A stretch of 6,865 nt of DNA from Verrucomicrobiales bacterium (GTDB taxonomy: Bacteria; Verrucomicrobiota; Verrucomicrobiia; Limisphaerales; UBA1100): contig DPAW01000292.1 in assembly GCA_003517285.1 (NCBI GenBank), positions 1-6,865 of the forward strand, read 5' to 3'. Position numbers and translations under genes: made by a program. Shown one piece after another: positions 1-5,708 of the stretch. The notes under the pieces were generated by a model that was not told the DNA's origin, did not search any database, and worked only from the letters and a program-made list of their open reading frames with translations. Each line of letters starts with the position of its first letter. Within the stretch, counting starts at the first letter, position 1.

Positions 1-43
1 GGTGGCAGTTGAAATTCATACCGCAAAGACCCCGAAGAAATAA
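1..43 (+). CDS. 3' end of an unidentified protein gene (partial)
   Basis: Reading from position 2, the frame gives VAVEIHTAKTPKK followed by TAA at 41-43. The lysine-rich tail looks like a natural C-terminus, and the stop is followed at once by two hairpins, the second a strong terminator, as expected at the end of a transcription unit. Only 13 codons are visible, so no family can be named. The third frame is also open from position 3 to a TGA at 102-104, but it would run straight through the terminator stem, which makes it the less likely reading. Confidence 0.45.
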   Translation, partial: VAVEIHTAKTPKK

Positions 44-66
44 AGGGCTTCCACTAGAAGCTTTTG
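43..66 (+). terminator. weak hairpin, first of a tandem terminator pair
   Basis: GCTTC (47-51) pairs with GAAGC (57-61) around the loop CACTA. The stem can be extended outward by two G-U and two A-U pairs (43-46 with 62-65), and the TTTT at 62-65 forms part of that extension or a short U-tract. It begins just after the stop codon of the upstream partial gene. Alone it would be a poor terminator. It may back up the stronger hairpin immediately downstream. Confidence 0.4.
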
Positions 67-67
67 T

Positions 68-97
68 GACCAGAAGGATGACCTTCTGGTCTTTTTT
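68..97 (+). terminator. Rho-independent terminator of the gene upstream of smpB
   Basis: A perfect 10-bp stem, GACCAGAAGG (68-77) with CCTTCTGGTC (82-91), closes a four-base ATGA loop and is followed by six Ts (92-97). This is a canonical intrinsic terminator for plus-strand transcription and most likely ends the gene that stops at 43. Its U-tract ends only three bases before the smpB start codon, so it may also affect smpB expression. Confidence 0.88.
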
Positions 98-100
98 GTC

Positions 101-562
101 ATGAGTGACGAAATCCTCAAGAACTCCAAGGCGCGACGTGATTACGAGATCATCGAGACGCTGGAAGCGGGCCTTGTGTTACGGGGTACGGAGGTGAAAT
201 CGTTGCGGGCCGGAAAAGGCCAATTGCGGGAATCATTCGCCCGAGTAGAAGCCGACGGACAGGCTTGGTTGCACAATTTCCATATCGACGAATATTCGCA
301 TGGGAACGTGCACAATCACCGGCCCATGGTGCCGCGGAAACTATTGTTGCACCGCAAGGAGATTGATCGTTTACAAGGGCTTACTCAGGCTAAGGGGTTG
401 GCTCTGATTCCCTTGAAGATGTACTGGAAAAACGGCCGTGTGAAAGTGTTGATCGGGGTAGGGCGTGGTAAAAGCCATGTGGACAAGCGCGAAACGATCA
501 AGAAACGCGAGTCCGATCGTGATCTTCGGCGGGCGACCATGCACGCCATGAAGGGCAAATAA
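101..562 (+). CDS. smpB: SsrA-binding protein SmpB
   Basis: SmpB binds tmRNA (SsrA) in the cytoplasm and delivers it to stalled ribosomes, so that trans-translation can release the ribosome and tag the unfinished peptide. The 153-residue product matches the family in length (E. coli 160) and motifs: KARRDYEIIETLEAGLVL near the N-terminus, GTEVKSLRAGK at about 29-39 in the OB-fold, RKLLLHRKEID at about 79-89, YWKNGRVKV at 108-116, and the basic GKSHVDKRETIKKRE stretch at about 123-137 leading into a lysine/arginine-rich tail that becomes ordered in the ribosomal A site. ATG at 101 is the only reasonable start: the frame is closed by the TAA at 41-43, and between them only a CTG occurs. There is no Shine-Dalgarno sequence, because the terminator U-tract ends at 97. 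The gene is convergent with rpmB, 49 bases away. The ssrA RNA gene is not in the window. Confidence 0.97.
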   Translation: MSDEILKNSKARRDYEIIETLEAGLVLRGTEVKSLRAGKGQLRESFARVEADGQAWLHNFHIDEYSHGNVHNHRPMVPRKLLLHRKEIDRLQGLTQAKGLALIPLKMYWKNGRVKVLIGVGRGKSHVDKRETIKKRESDRDLRRATMHAMKGK

Positions 563-587
563 AAAACGCGGCTGAAAGACAGCCGCG
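557..587 (-). terminator. Rho-independent terminator of rpmB, between convergent smpB and rpmB
   Basis: CGCGGCTG (567-574) and CAGCCGCG (580-587) form an 8-bp GC-rich stem around AAAGA. Read on the minus strand, the stem is followed by TTTTTTATTT (complement of 557-566), a good U-tract, so it terminates rpmB transcripts. Its U-tract overlaps the last codon and the stop codon of smpB. On the plus strand only CTT follows the stem, so termination of smpB mRNA here would be weaker. Confidence 0.8.
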
Positions 588-611
588 CTTCAGTAATTCC
601 TATTTCCAAAT

Positions 612-872
612 CTAGGCTTGGCTTGGCTTCCAGTTACGCTTGGGTGCCTTGGTGATTAGTCCTTTCTTGATGGCGCTGGCGGCAACGCGCACGTACTTCA
701 CGGTGCCATTTTCATCAATGATCTTCACGCGCTGCAGGTTCGGGGCAAAAATTCGCTTGTTGACTTTGGTCACATGCCGACCAATCCCACCGTCTTTCTT
801 CGCTTTACCGCTGCGGCTGATGCTGCCTCCAACGAAGGGGCGCTTACCTGTAATTTTGCAAACTCTGGCCAT
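612..872 (-). CDS. rpmB: 50S ribosomal protein L28
   Basis: This 86-residue protein is a structural component of the large ribosomal subunit. It opens with MARVCKITGKRPFVGG, the L28 signature (E. coli MSRVCQVTGKRP), continues with SRSGKAKKDGGIGRHVTKVNKR and then FAPNLQRVKI at about 43-52, and carries the VAASAIKKG segment at about 64-72 that is typical of bacterial L28. The frame is open 8 codons further upstream to an ATG, but the ATG at 872 is chosen because it gives the family N-terminus and has GGAG (complement of 880-883) seven bases upstream. It lies 70 bases downstream of thrS on the same strand and may be read through from thrS or use its own promoter. A terminator follows at 557-587. 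Confidence 0.97.
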   Translation of the reverse strand: MARVCKITGKRPFVGGSISRSGKAKKDGGIGRHVTKVNKRIFAPNLQRVKIIDENGTVKYVRVAASAIKKGLITKAPKRNWKPSQA

Positions 873-898
873 ATTTGAACTCCATTTAAGGGCCACGG

Positions 899-926
899 AA
901 CATAGCAGTCAAAAAAATGCTGGCAA
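899..926 (-). promoter_or_regulatory. candidate sigma-70-type promoter for rpmB
   Basis: On the minus strand, TTGCCA (complement of 921-926) is separated by 16 bases from TATGTT (complement of 899-904), which is preceded by TGC as an extended -10. Initiation about 6-7 bases further would leave a leader of roughly 20 bases that includes the rpmB Shine-Dalgarno GGAG. A second possible -35, TTGACT (complement of 907-912), pairs only with a -10 so close to the start codon that the Shine-Dalgarno would not be transcribed. This is pattern matching only. Confidence 0.35.
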
Positions 927-942
927 GCCCTTATTTTACTGC

Positions 943-2736
943 TTATTGCAGTATTCTCTCATTTATGGCGAGATTGAGTTCACTGAGAACATCAGTAAAC
1001 GGTCTCACCCCTTTATCTCCTTGTCCGTGAATACGCACGGAAACAGCATTACCTTCTTCTTCTTTTTTGCCGATCACCAGCATTGTATGTACTTTTGAGG
1101 TTTCTGCAGCTCGGATTTTTCCCCCAATTTTATCTCCTGAAACATCAATGTTAGCGCGAATTCCCTCGGCTTTCAGATCTTTAAGGATTTGCTCGGCATA
1201 CTCGTTTTGCTGATCCGTAATAGGTAATACACGTACTTGTTCAGGAGCAAGCCACAACGGAAAATTGCCAGCAAAATGCTCAATTAGTATTCCCATAAAA
1301 CGCTCGAAGCTCCCAAAGGGGGCTCGGTGAATCATTACTGGTCGATGGGGCGCATTGTCCGGTCCAATGTATTGGAGGTTGAAGCGTTCGGGTAGATTGT
1401 AATCCAATTGCACGGTTCCTAGTTGCCATTCGCGACCAAGGCAATCCTTAACCATGAAGTCGAGCTTTGGTCCGTAAAAAGCTGCCTCGCCGGGAACTTT
1501 CTCGTGCGCGATATTCATGTCGCTTGCGACGCGCCCTAAGGTTTCTTCTGCCGCATCCCAGTTAGCGGGGTCACCAGTATATTTGTCGCTGTTCGGATCA
1601 CGGAGGCTTACTTGTGCGCGATAATCGTTTAGTCCAAGTGTTTGCAGCGTTTTCAGCGTTAGATCAACCGTATCACGGATTTCAGCTTCCACTTGCTCTG
1701 GTGTGCAAAAAACGTGCGCATCATCTTGTGTAAGCCCTCGGACTCGGGTCATTCCGCTGAGCTCACCGCTTTGTTCATAACGATAGACCGCGCCAAATTC
1801 TGCCAAACGGATCGGGAGTTCACGGTAGCTGTGTTTTTCTGCTGCATAAATTTCAATGTGATGCGGGCAGTTCATCGGCTTTAGTAGATACTCCTCCTCT
1901 TCATCCGCTTTAATCGTGGGATACTGGCTTTCCTTGTAGTACGGGAAATGACCTGACTTTTTATAGAGTTCAATGCTGCCAATGTGCGGCGTAAATACTG
2001 GGCTGTAACCGCGTTTAAGCAGCTCACTTTGCATAAAGTTCTGTAGTTCAGTACGGACAATGCCGCCCTTAGGCATCCATAATACTAACCCTTGACCGAC
2101 GGTAGGAGACAAGGTGAACAGACCTTGTTCGCGGCCGATCTTACGATGGTCGCGTTTCTTCGCTTCCTCTTGCGCTTCCAGCCATTCGTTGAGCTGTGTC
2201 TTATTTTTAAATGCAGTGCCGTAAATGCGTTGGAGCTGGGGATTATTTTCGTTGCCGCGATAATAGGCGGCAGCCACGCGTAACAGCTTAAAGGCCTTCA
2301 CATTGCCCGTTCGCGGGACATGTGGCCCGGCGCAAAGATCGACGAATTCGCCATTCTGAAAAAACGTGATTTGTTCGCCTTCGGGAATGTCATCAATGCG
2401 CTCCAGTTTGTAGGGCTGGTTGATGGACTGATAATATTCCTTAGCTTCGTTGCGAGATTTTTCAGAAAAATCAAAGGTTTGATTTTCCTTCACCACCTTC
2501 TTCATCTCAGCCTCGATCTTCTCGAAATCTTCCGGACTAAAGCGGTGTTCTAGGTCGAAATCATAGTAGAAGCCTTCCTCCGTAGGTGGGCCAATATCTA
2601 GCTTAGCTTCGGGCCAAAGACGGAGCACAGCCGTTGCTAGCACATGGGCGCAAGAATGACGGATACGGGACAACTCGTCCATTTGTTGCCGATCCTCAAT
2701 TGTTTTGCGTTGCACTTCGTGTTTCGCGTCCTGCAT
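943..2736 (-). CDS. thrS: threonyl-tRNA synthetase (TGS-less form)
   Basis: This class II synthetase charges tRNA-Thr with threonine and clears mischarged Ser-tRNA-Thr. Numbered from the ATG at 2736 (597 residues), the editing domain begins almost at once, with HSCAH (H27, H31) and CAGPH (C135, H139), the four editing-site positions. The catalytic core has motif 1 near GIVRTELQNFM, the zinc ligands C290 (MNC), H341 (DDAH) and H470 (MIHR), motif 2 around FGAVYRYE (314-321), and motif 3 at GSFERFMGILIE (475-486). The anticodon-binding domain spans about 498-597. The N-terminal TGS domain (about 60 residues in the E. coli enzyme of 642) is absent. The frame is open to 3000, but that extension overlaps the divergent SIS gene and is not family-like. 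Two starts remain: 2736, preferred because the 18 codons after it look coding, and 2682, which has GAGG 11 bases upstream and gives 579 residues. rpmB follows downstream on the same strand. Confidence 0.96.
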   Translation of the reverse strand: MQDAKHEVQRKTIEDRQQMDELSRIRHSCAHVLATAVLRLWPEAKLDIGPPTEEGFYYDFDLEHRFSPEDFEKIEAEMKKVVKENQTFDFSEKSRNEAKEYYQSINQPYKLERIDDIPEGEQITFFQNGEFVDLCAGPHVPRTGNVKAFKLLRVAAAYYRGNENNPQLQRIYGTAFKNKTQLNEWLEAQEEAKKRDHRKIGREQGLFTLSPTVGQGLVLWMPKGGIVRTELQNFMQSELLKRGYSPVFTPHIGSIELYKKSGHFPYYKESQYPTIKADEEEEYLLKPMNCPHHIEIYAAEKHSYRELPIRLAEFGAVYRYEQSGELSGMTRVRGLTQDDAHVFCTPEQVEAEIRDTVDLTLKTLQTLGLNDYRAQVSLRDPNSDKYTGDPANWDAAEETLGRVASDMNIAHEKVPGEAAFYGPKLDFMVKDCLGREWQLGTVQLDYNLPERFNLQYIGPDNAPHRPVMIHRAPFGSFERFMGILIEHFAGNFPLWLAPEQVRVLPITDQQNEYAEQILKDLKAEGIRANIDVSGDKIGGKIRAAETSKVHTMLVIGKKEEEGNAVSVRIHGQGDKGVRPFTDVLSELNLAINERILQ

Positions 2737-2835
2737 GGGCGTTGGTCTATCGAAAAACAGTCCATTCGGCGAGTCGGAAATCCCTGTGATCAATTCCGTC
2801 TGGAGTTCAGGTGGGGTCGCGATACATTTGTGTCG
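2737..2835. promoter_or_regulatory. divergent intergenic region between thrS and the SIS isomerase gene
   Basis: About 100 bases separate the two divergent starts (about 150 if thrS starts at 2682), so promoters for both genes should lie here. I see no convincing -35/-10 pair on either strand and no terminator or T-box-like structure. The only symmetric element noticed is TGATCA inside TGTGATCAATT at about 2777-2787, too short to call an operator. A strong Shine-Dalgarno is absent before either start. Confidence 0.3.
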
Positions 2836-3405
2836 ATGAAGGAGTGGATTTCCGATTACATTGCCGCTGAACAAAAAGCGCTGGCCTCGATCCCTGTGGA
2901 ACAAGTGGAGCAGGCTATCAACACGGTTAAGAAGGCGCTGGAAAACGACCGTCAAATCTTCGTATTTGGCAATGGCGGCAGCGCTTCCAACAGCTCCCAT
3001 TTTGCGACCGATCTGGGTAAAGGCTCATCCGATGCAGTAGGGAAACGCTTCAAAGTGTTGTCACTGAACGACAACGTGAGCTGGATGACGGCCATTGGTA
3101 ATGACTACGAATACGAAGGGATCTACAAACGGCAATTGGAAAACTACGGCCAAACCGGCGATGTGGTCCTTACCATGAGTGTCAGTGGTAGCTCCCCTAA
3201 TCTCGTGGAGGCCTGCAAATGGGCCAAGGAAAACGGACTGTATGTCATCGCGTTAGTTGGGGGTAAACGCGGTACGCTCACCGAGATTGCTGATAACTGC
3301 ATTGTGGTGGAGGAAACCCATTACGGTCGGGCTGAAGATTGCCAAATGGGGATAGCACACATGATCTGCTACGCCTTCATGGAAAATTCCGGTCTCATGG
3401 AGTAG
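2836..3405 (+). CDS. SIS-domain phosphosugar isomerase, GmhA-like (sedoheptulose-7-phosphate isomerase family)
   Basis: The 189-residue protein has the length and layout of GmhA, the cytoplasmic enzyme that converts sedoheptulose 7-phosphate to D-glycero-D-manno-heptose 7-phosphate for LPS heptose. Visible marks are an N-terminal helix, the phosphate-binding FVFGNGGSASNSSHFATDL (43-60), the segment DNVSWMTAIGNDYEYE with RQLENYGQTGDVVLTMSVSG after it (78-118), the second SIS loop SVSGSSPN (115-122), and a C-terminal helix with YGRAEDCQ...AHMICYAF (163-181). H55 and H175 match metal/catalytic histidines known in GmhA. However, the glutamate after H55 is aspartate (D59), and the conserved glutamine of the C-terminal motif is shifted or replaced (E167 or Q170). 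Substrate is therefore uncertain and no gene symbol is given. ATG at 2836 was chosen because upstream codons lie in the divergent leader; GTG at 2830 is an in-frame alternative. The stop is 9 bases before uvrC, suggesting an operon. Confidence 0.88.
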   Translation: MKEWISDYIAAEQKALASIPVEQVEQAINTVKKALENDRQIFVFGNGGSASNSSHFATDLGKGSSDAVGKRFKVLSLNDNVSWMTAIGNDYEYEGIYKRQLENYGQTGDVVLTMSVSGSSPNLVEACKWAKENGLYVIALVGGKRGTLTEIADNCIVVEETHYGRAEDCQMGIAHMICYAFMENSGLME

Positions 3406-3414
3406 ACTCTTCTT

Positions 3415-4893
3415 ATGCCGGCCTCCGAAGCCATCCGGAGCAAAGTCAGTGAGTTGCCGCACAAGCCGGGCGTGTACCTTATGAAGGACCGTCTCGGGAC
3501 GGTGATTTATGTTGGAAAAGCGCGTGATCTTCGAAAACGCGTGAGTCAATATTTTCATCCCTCGCGTCGGATGGGTTGGGATGTGAAATTCCGAGCACTC
3601 GTCGATGCCATTCATGATTTTGATGTGCACGTCGTCAAGGGCGAGCCTGAGGCATTGTTGTTGGAAAGTCGGCTGATCAAGGAATACAAGCCGCGCTATA
3701 ATGTGAGTCTTAGGGACGACAAGCGTTTCCTGATGCTCAAGGTGAATCTCAATGATCCGATTCCGCGTTTTACACTGACCCGGCTCAAGGTGGATGATGG
3801 TGCCCGTTACTTCGGGCCGTTCCCCAGTAGTCGCGCCTTACGGCGTTCTCTGGATTTGGCGCGACATCGGTTTAACCTTCGGGGTTGTAAGCCGCTTCAG
3901 CCAACGGAGCGCGATCATAAACACTGTCTTTACGGGCATATCGAGGTGTGCAGCGCACCGTGTGTCGGCAAGGTGAGTGAAGAGCAATACCGAATGCAGG
4001 TTGAAAATGCTTGTGAATTTCTTGAGGGCCATTGCGCTGAAATGGTCCAGCTGCTGGAGACGGATATGCGCGATGCGGCGGCGGGGCAGGATTATGAACG
4101 AGCCGCCAGGTTGCGCGATCAAATGGAAGCCTTGCGCGAAACCAGCCGCAAGACCACCAGATACCATCGTCTGCCCAATAAGTTGCCCGTGGCCATGAAT
4201 CCGGATCGGGACTTGAATGAATTGGCTCAAGTACTGGAGATGTCGAACCCGCCCGCCCGTATTGAGGGGTTTGATATTTCTAACATCAGCGGCACATTCA
4301 TGGTTGCTTCAATGGTTGTCTTTCGAAATGGCCGCCCGGCTAATGCAGACTATCGGCGCTACAAAATGAAAGACGTTCGGTCACAGGATGATTTTGCCTG
4401 TATGGCCGAGGCCGTACGGCGGCGCTATAGTCGGCTTAAAAAGGAAGGGCGCCCGATGCCGGATCTAATTCTTATTGATGGCGGGAAAGGTCAGTTAAAC
4501 GCCGCATTGCGAGAACTGGGGAAATTGAGGATTACGCATGTTCCTGTCATTGGATTGGCAAAGGAGTTCGAGGAAATCCATCGCCCCAACGAGGAGACTC
4601 CATTGCGTTTGGGGCTCGATCATAATGCGCTAAAGCTGCTGCAGCGTGTGCGTGATGAGTCACACCGGTTTGCTAATTCCTTTAATGCCGAGCTGCGTCT
4701 CAAGAAGATTTCGGAGAGTTTGCTGGATGAATTTTCCGGTGTTGGGGAACGCCGCAAGGCACTTTTGTTGAAGCACTTTGGAAGTTTGCAGCGCTTACGG
4801 GAGGCGGGGGTGGTTGAGATCGCCGAGGTGCCCGGCTTTGGCTTAAAGACGGCCCAAGCCTTGCGGAAGTTTCTGGATGCGCGCCAAGGCTAG
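3415..4893 (+). CDS. uvrC: excinuclease ABC subunit C (short form)
   Basis: UvrC makes both incisions beside a DNA lesion in the UvrABC repair complex. In this 492-residue protein the GIY-YIG nuclease is at about 13-95 (GVY 19-21, YVG 32-34, R40, E84 in LLLESRLIKEY), making the 3' incision. Four cysteines C158, C171, C179 and C183 match the set assigned to an iron-sulfur cluster in UvrC. The UVR segment for UvrB contact is at about 208-243. The RNase H-like nuclease for the 5' incision shows D287 (GFDIS), D325/D326 (SQDDF), D355 (LIDGGKGQL) and H417 (RDESH). A helix-hairpin-helix tail closes the protein (SGVGERRKALLLKHFG, then EVPGFGLKTAQAL). Only about 44 residues separate the UVR segment from D287, against roughly 160 in the 610-residue E. 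coli protein, so a linker of about 115 residues is missing while all catalytic residues remain. GGAG at 3399-3402 lies 12 bases before the ATG. It follows the SIS gene and ends tail-to-tail in fdhD. Confidence 0.96.
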   Translation: MPASEAIRSKVSELPHKPGVYLMKDRLGTVIYVGKARDLRKRVSQYFHPSRRMGWDVKFRALVDAIHDFDVHVVKGEPEALLLESRLIKEYKPRYNVSLRDDKRFLMLKVNLNDPIPRFTLTRLKVDDGARYFGPFPSSRALRRSLDLARHRFNLRGCKPLQPTERDHKHCLYGHIEVCSAPCVGKVSEEQYRMQVENACEFLEGHCAEMVQLLETDMRDAAAGQDYERAARLRDQMEALRETSRKTTRYHRLPNKLPVAMNPDRDLNELAQVLEMSNPPARIEGFDISNISGTFMVASMVVFRNGRPANADYRRYKMKDVRSQDDFACMAEAVRRRYSRLKKEGRPMPDLILIDGGKGQLNAALRELGKLRITHVPVIGLAKEFEEIHRPNEETPLRLGLDHNALKLLQRVRDESHRFANSFNAELRLKKISESLLDEFSGVGERRKALLLKHFGSLQRLREAGVVEIAEVPGFGLKTAQALRKFLDARQG

Positions 4894-5708
4894 GTGATGC
4901 GCTGGGCGCCGGTGTAGATGTTCATGGAATTGCCGCGCAAGAAGGCCACGAGTGTCTGGTTGTTTTCCTGCGCGCATTGAACAGCCAGCGACGACGGGGC
5001 GGAAATGGCCGCGATTAAGGGGATGCGGCCGGCGAGTGCTTTCTGAATTATTTCAAAAGAGACCCGGCCGCTAACCAAAAGAATGCTTTCGCACAGGGAC
5101 AATTCATTAAGGAAAGCGTGCCCAAGAACCTTGTCGACAGCATTGTGTCGGCCGACATCTTCTCGTGATACAATTAGGTTTCCATTCGTGTCGAAAAGGG
5201 CGGCGGCGTGGAGGCCTCCTGTTTGCTTAAAGGTGTTTTGTGACCGGCGTAATGTGTCGGGCAACAGATTAAGAGAGGTCGCAGGGAATTTTACAGCATC
5301 TTCCTGGAGGGGGGGGTGGTTCGAATGAATTTGCTCGATAGCCGCTCGTCCACATACTCCGCAGCTTGATGAAGTGAAGAAATGCCGTTGGAGTTGACTA
5401 ATCTGGAAAGAGCATTCTGGGCTGATAAAAACATTAATGATGTTACCTCTGGATTCAATCGGAGCATCAGGGCATTGTGCAATTTCAACAAGGTCCGTGC
5501 GCTGCCTCAGGATGTTTTCGGAAAAAAGGAATCCTGAGGCCAGTTCTTCATCGCGGCCCGGTGTGCGCATGGTGAGGGCAATGGATTGGCCTCGCAGGCG
5601 AATTTCCAAAGGCTCTTCAGTGACGACTGAATCCGTAGAGGCCGAGTGCAATTTGCCATCCTCCCAGCGCTGACGGAGGAGTTGCGTGGCTGCGGCCGTT
5701 GTGCTCAC
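4890..5708 (-). CDS. fdhD: formate dehydrogenase accessory sulfurtransferase FdhD
   Basis: FdhD passes sulfur from a cysteine desulfurase to the molybdenum (or tungsten) bis-PGD cofactor, which formate dehydrogenase needs for activity. The 272-residue product carries EEPLEIRLRG (31-40), MRTPGRDEELASGFLFSE (47-64), the sulfur-transfer CxxC as SSCGVCGR (C116, C119), TGGLHAAAL (163-171), REDVGRHNAVDK (182-193), SGRVSFE (214-219) and SAPSSLAV (236-243), all family marks in the right order. The frame stays open 25 codons upstream, but the GTG at 5708 is chosen: its GTGA overlaps the TGA stop of the S41 peptidase gene, the extra residues are low-complexity, and the family similarity begins after it. 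No clear Shine-Dalgarno precedes it, so translation is probably coupled to the upstream gene. An uninterrupted run of eight C (G on plus, 5309-5316) lies in the coding sequence. No formate dehydrogenase gene is in the window. Its stop shares CTAG with the uvrC stop. Confidence 0.96.
   Translation of the reverse strand: MSTTAAATQLLRQRWEDGKLHSASTDSVVTEEPLEIRLRGQSIALTMRTPGRDEELASGFLFSENILRQRTDLVEIAQCPDAPIESRGNIINVFISPECSFQISQLQRHFFTSSSCGVCGRAAIEQIHSNHPPLQEDAVKFPATSLNLLPDTLRRSQNTFKQTGGLHAAALFDTNGNLIVSREDVGRHNAVDKVLGHAFLNELSLCESILLVSGRVSFEIIQKALAGRIPLIAAISAPSSLAVQCAQENNQTLVAFLRGNSMNIYTGAQRIT

Noticed and set aside
78..104. Eight-codon ORF (MTFWSFLS) starting in the terminator loop and ending in an ATGA overlap with smpB, as a leader peptide
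   Set aside because: Its ATG is the hairpin loop, the only purine-rich sequence (AGAAGG) touches the ATG with no spacing, and the frame consists largely of the terminator 3' arm and U-tract.
2644..2835. Upstream extension of the SIS isomerase to the ATG at 2644
   Set aside because: The added 64 residues overlap the 5' end of thrS antisense and have no counterpart in GmhA-type proteins, which begin at about the ATG at 2836.
2737..3000. N-terminal extension of thrS up to the ATG at 3000
   Set aside because: It overlaps the divergent SIS-isomerase gene on the opposite strand, does not resemble a TGS domain, and is a mirror of that gene's coding sequence.
3838..4230. Minus-strand ORF of 130 codons inside uvrC, and other long opposite-frame ORFs in the window
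   Set aside because: They lie wholly inside well-identified genes, show no recognisable domain and have no upstream signals.
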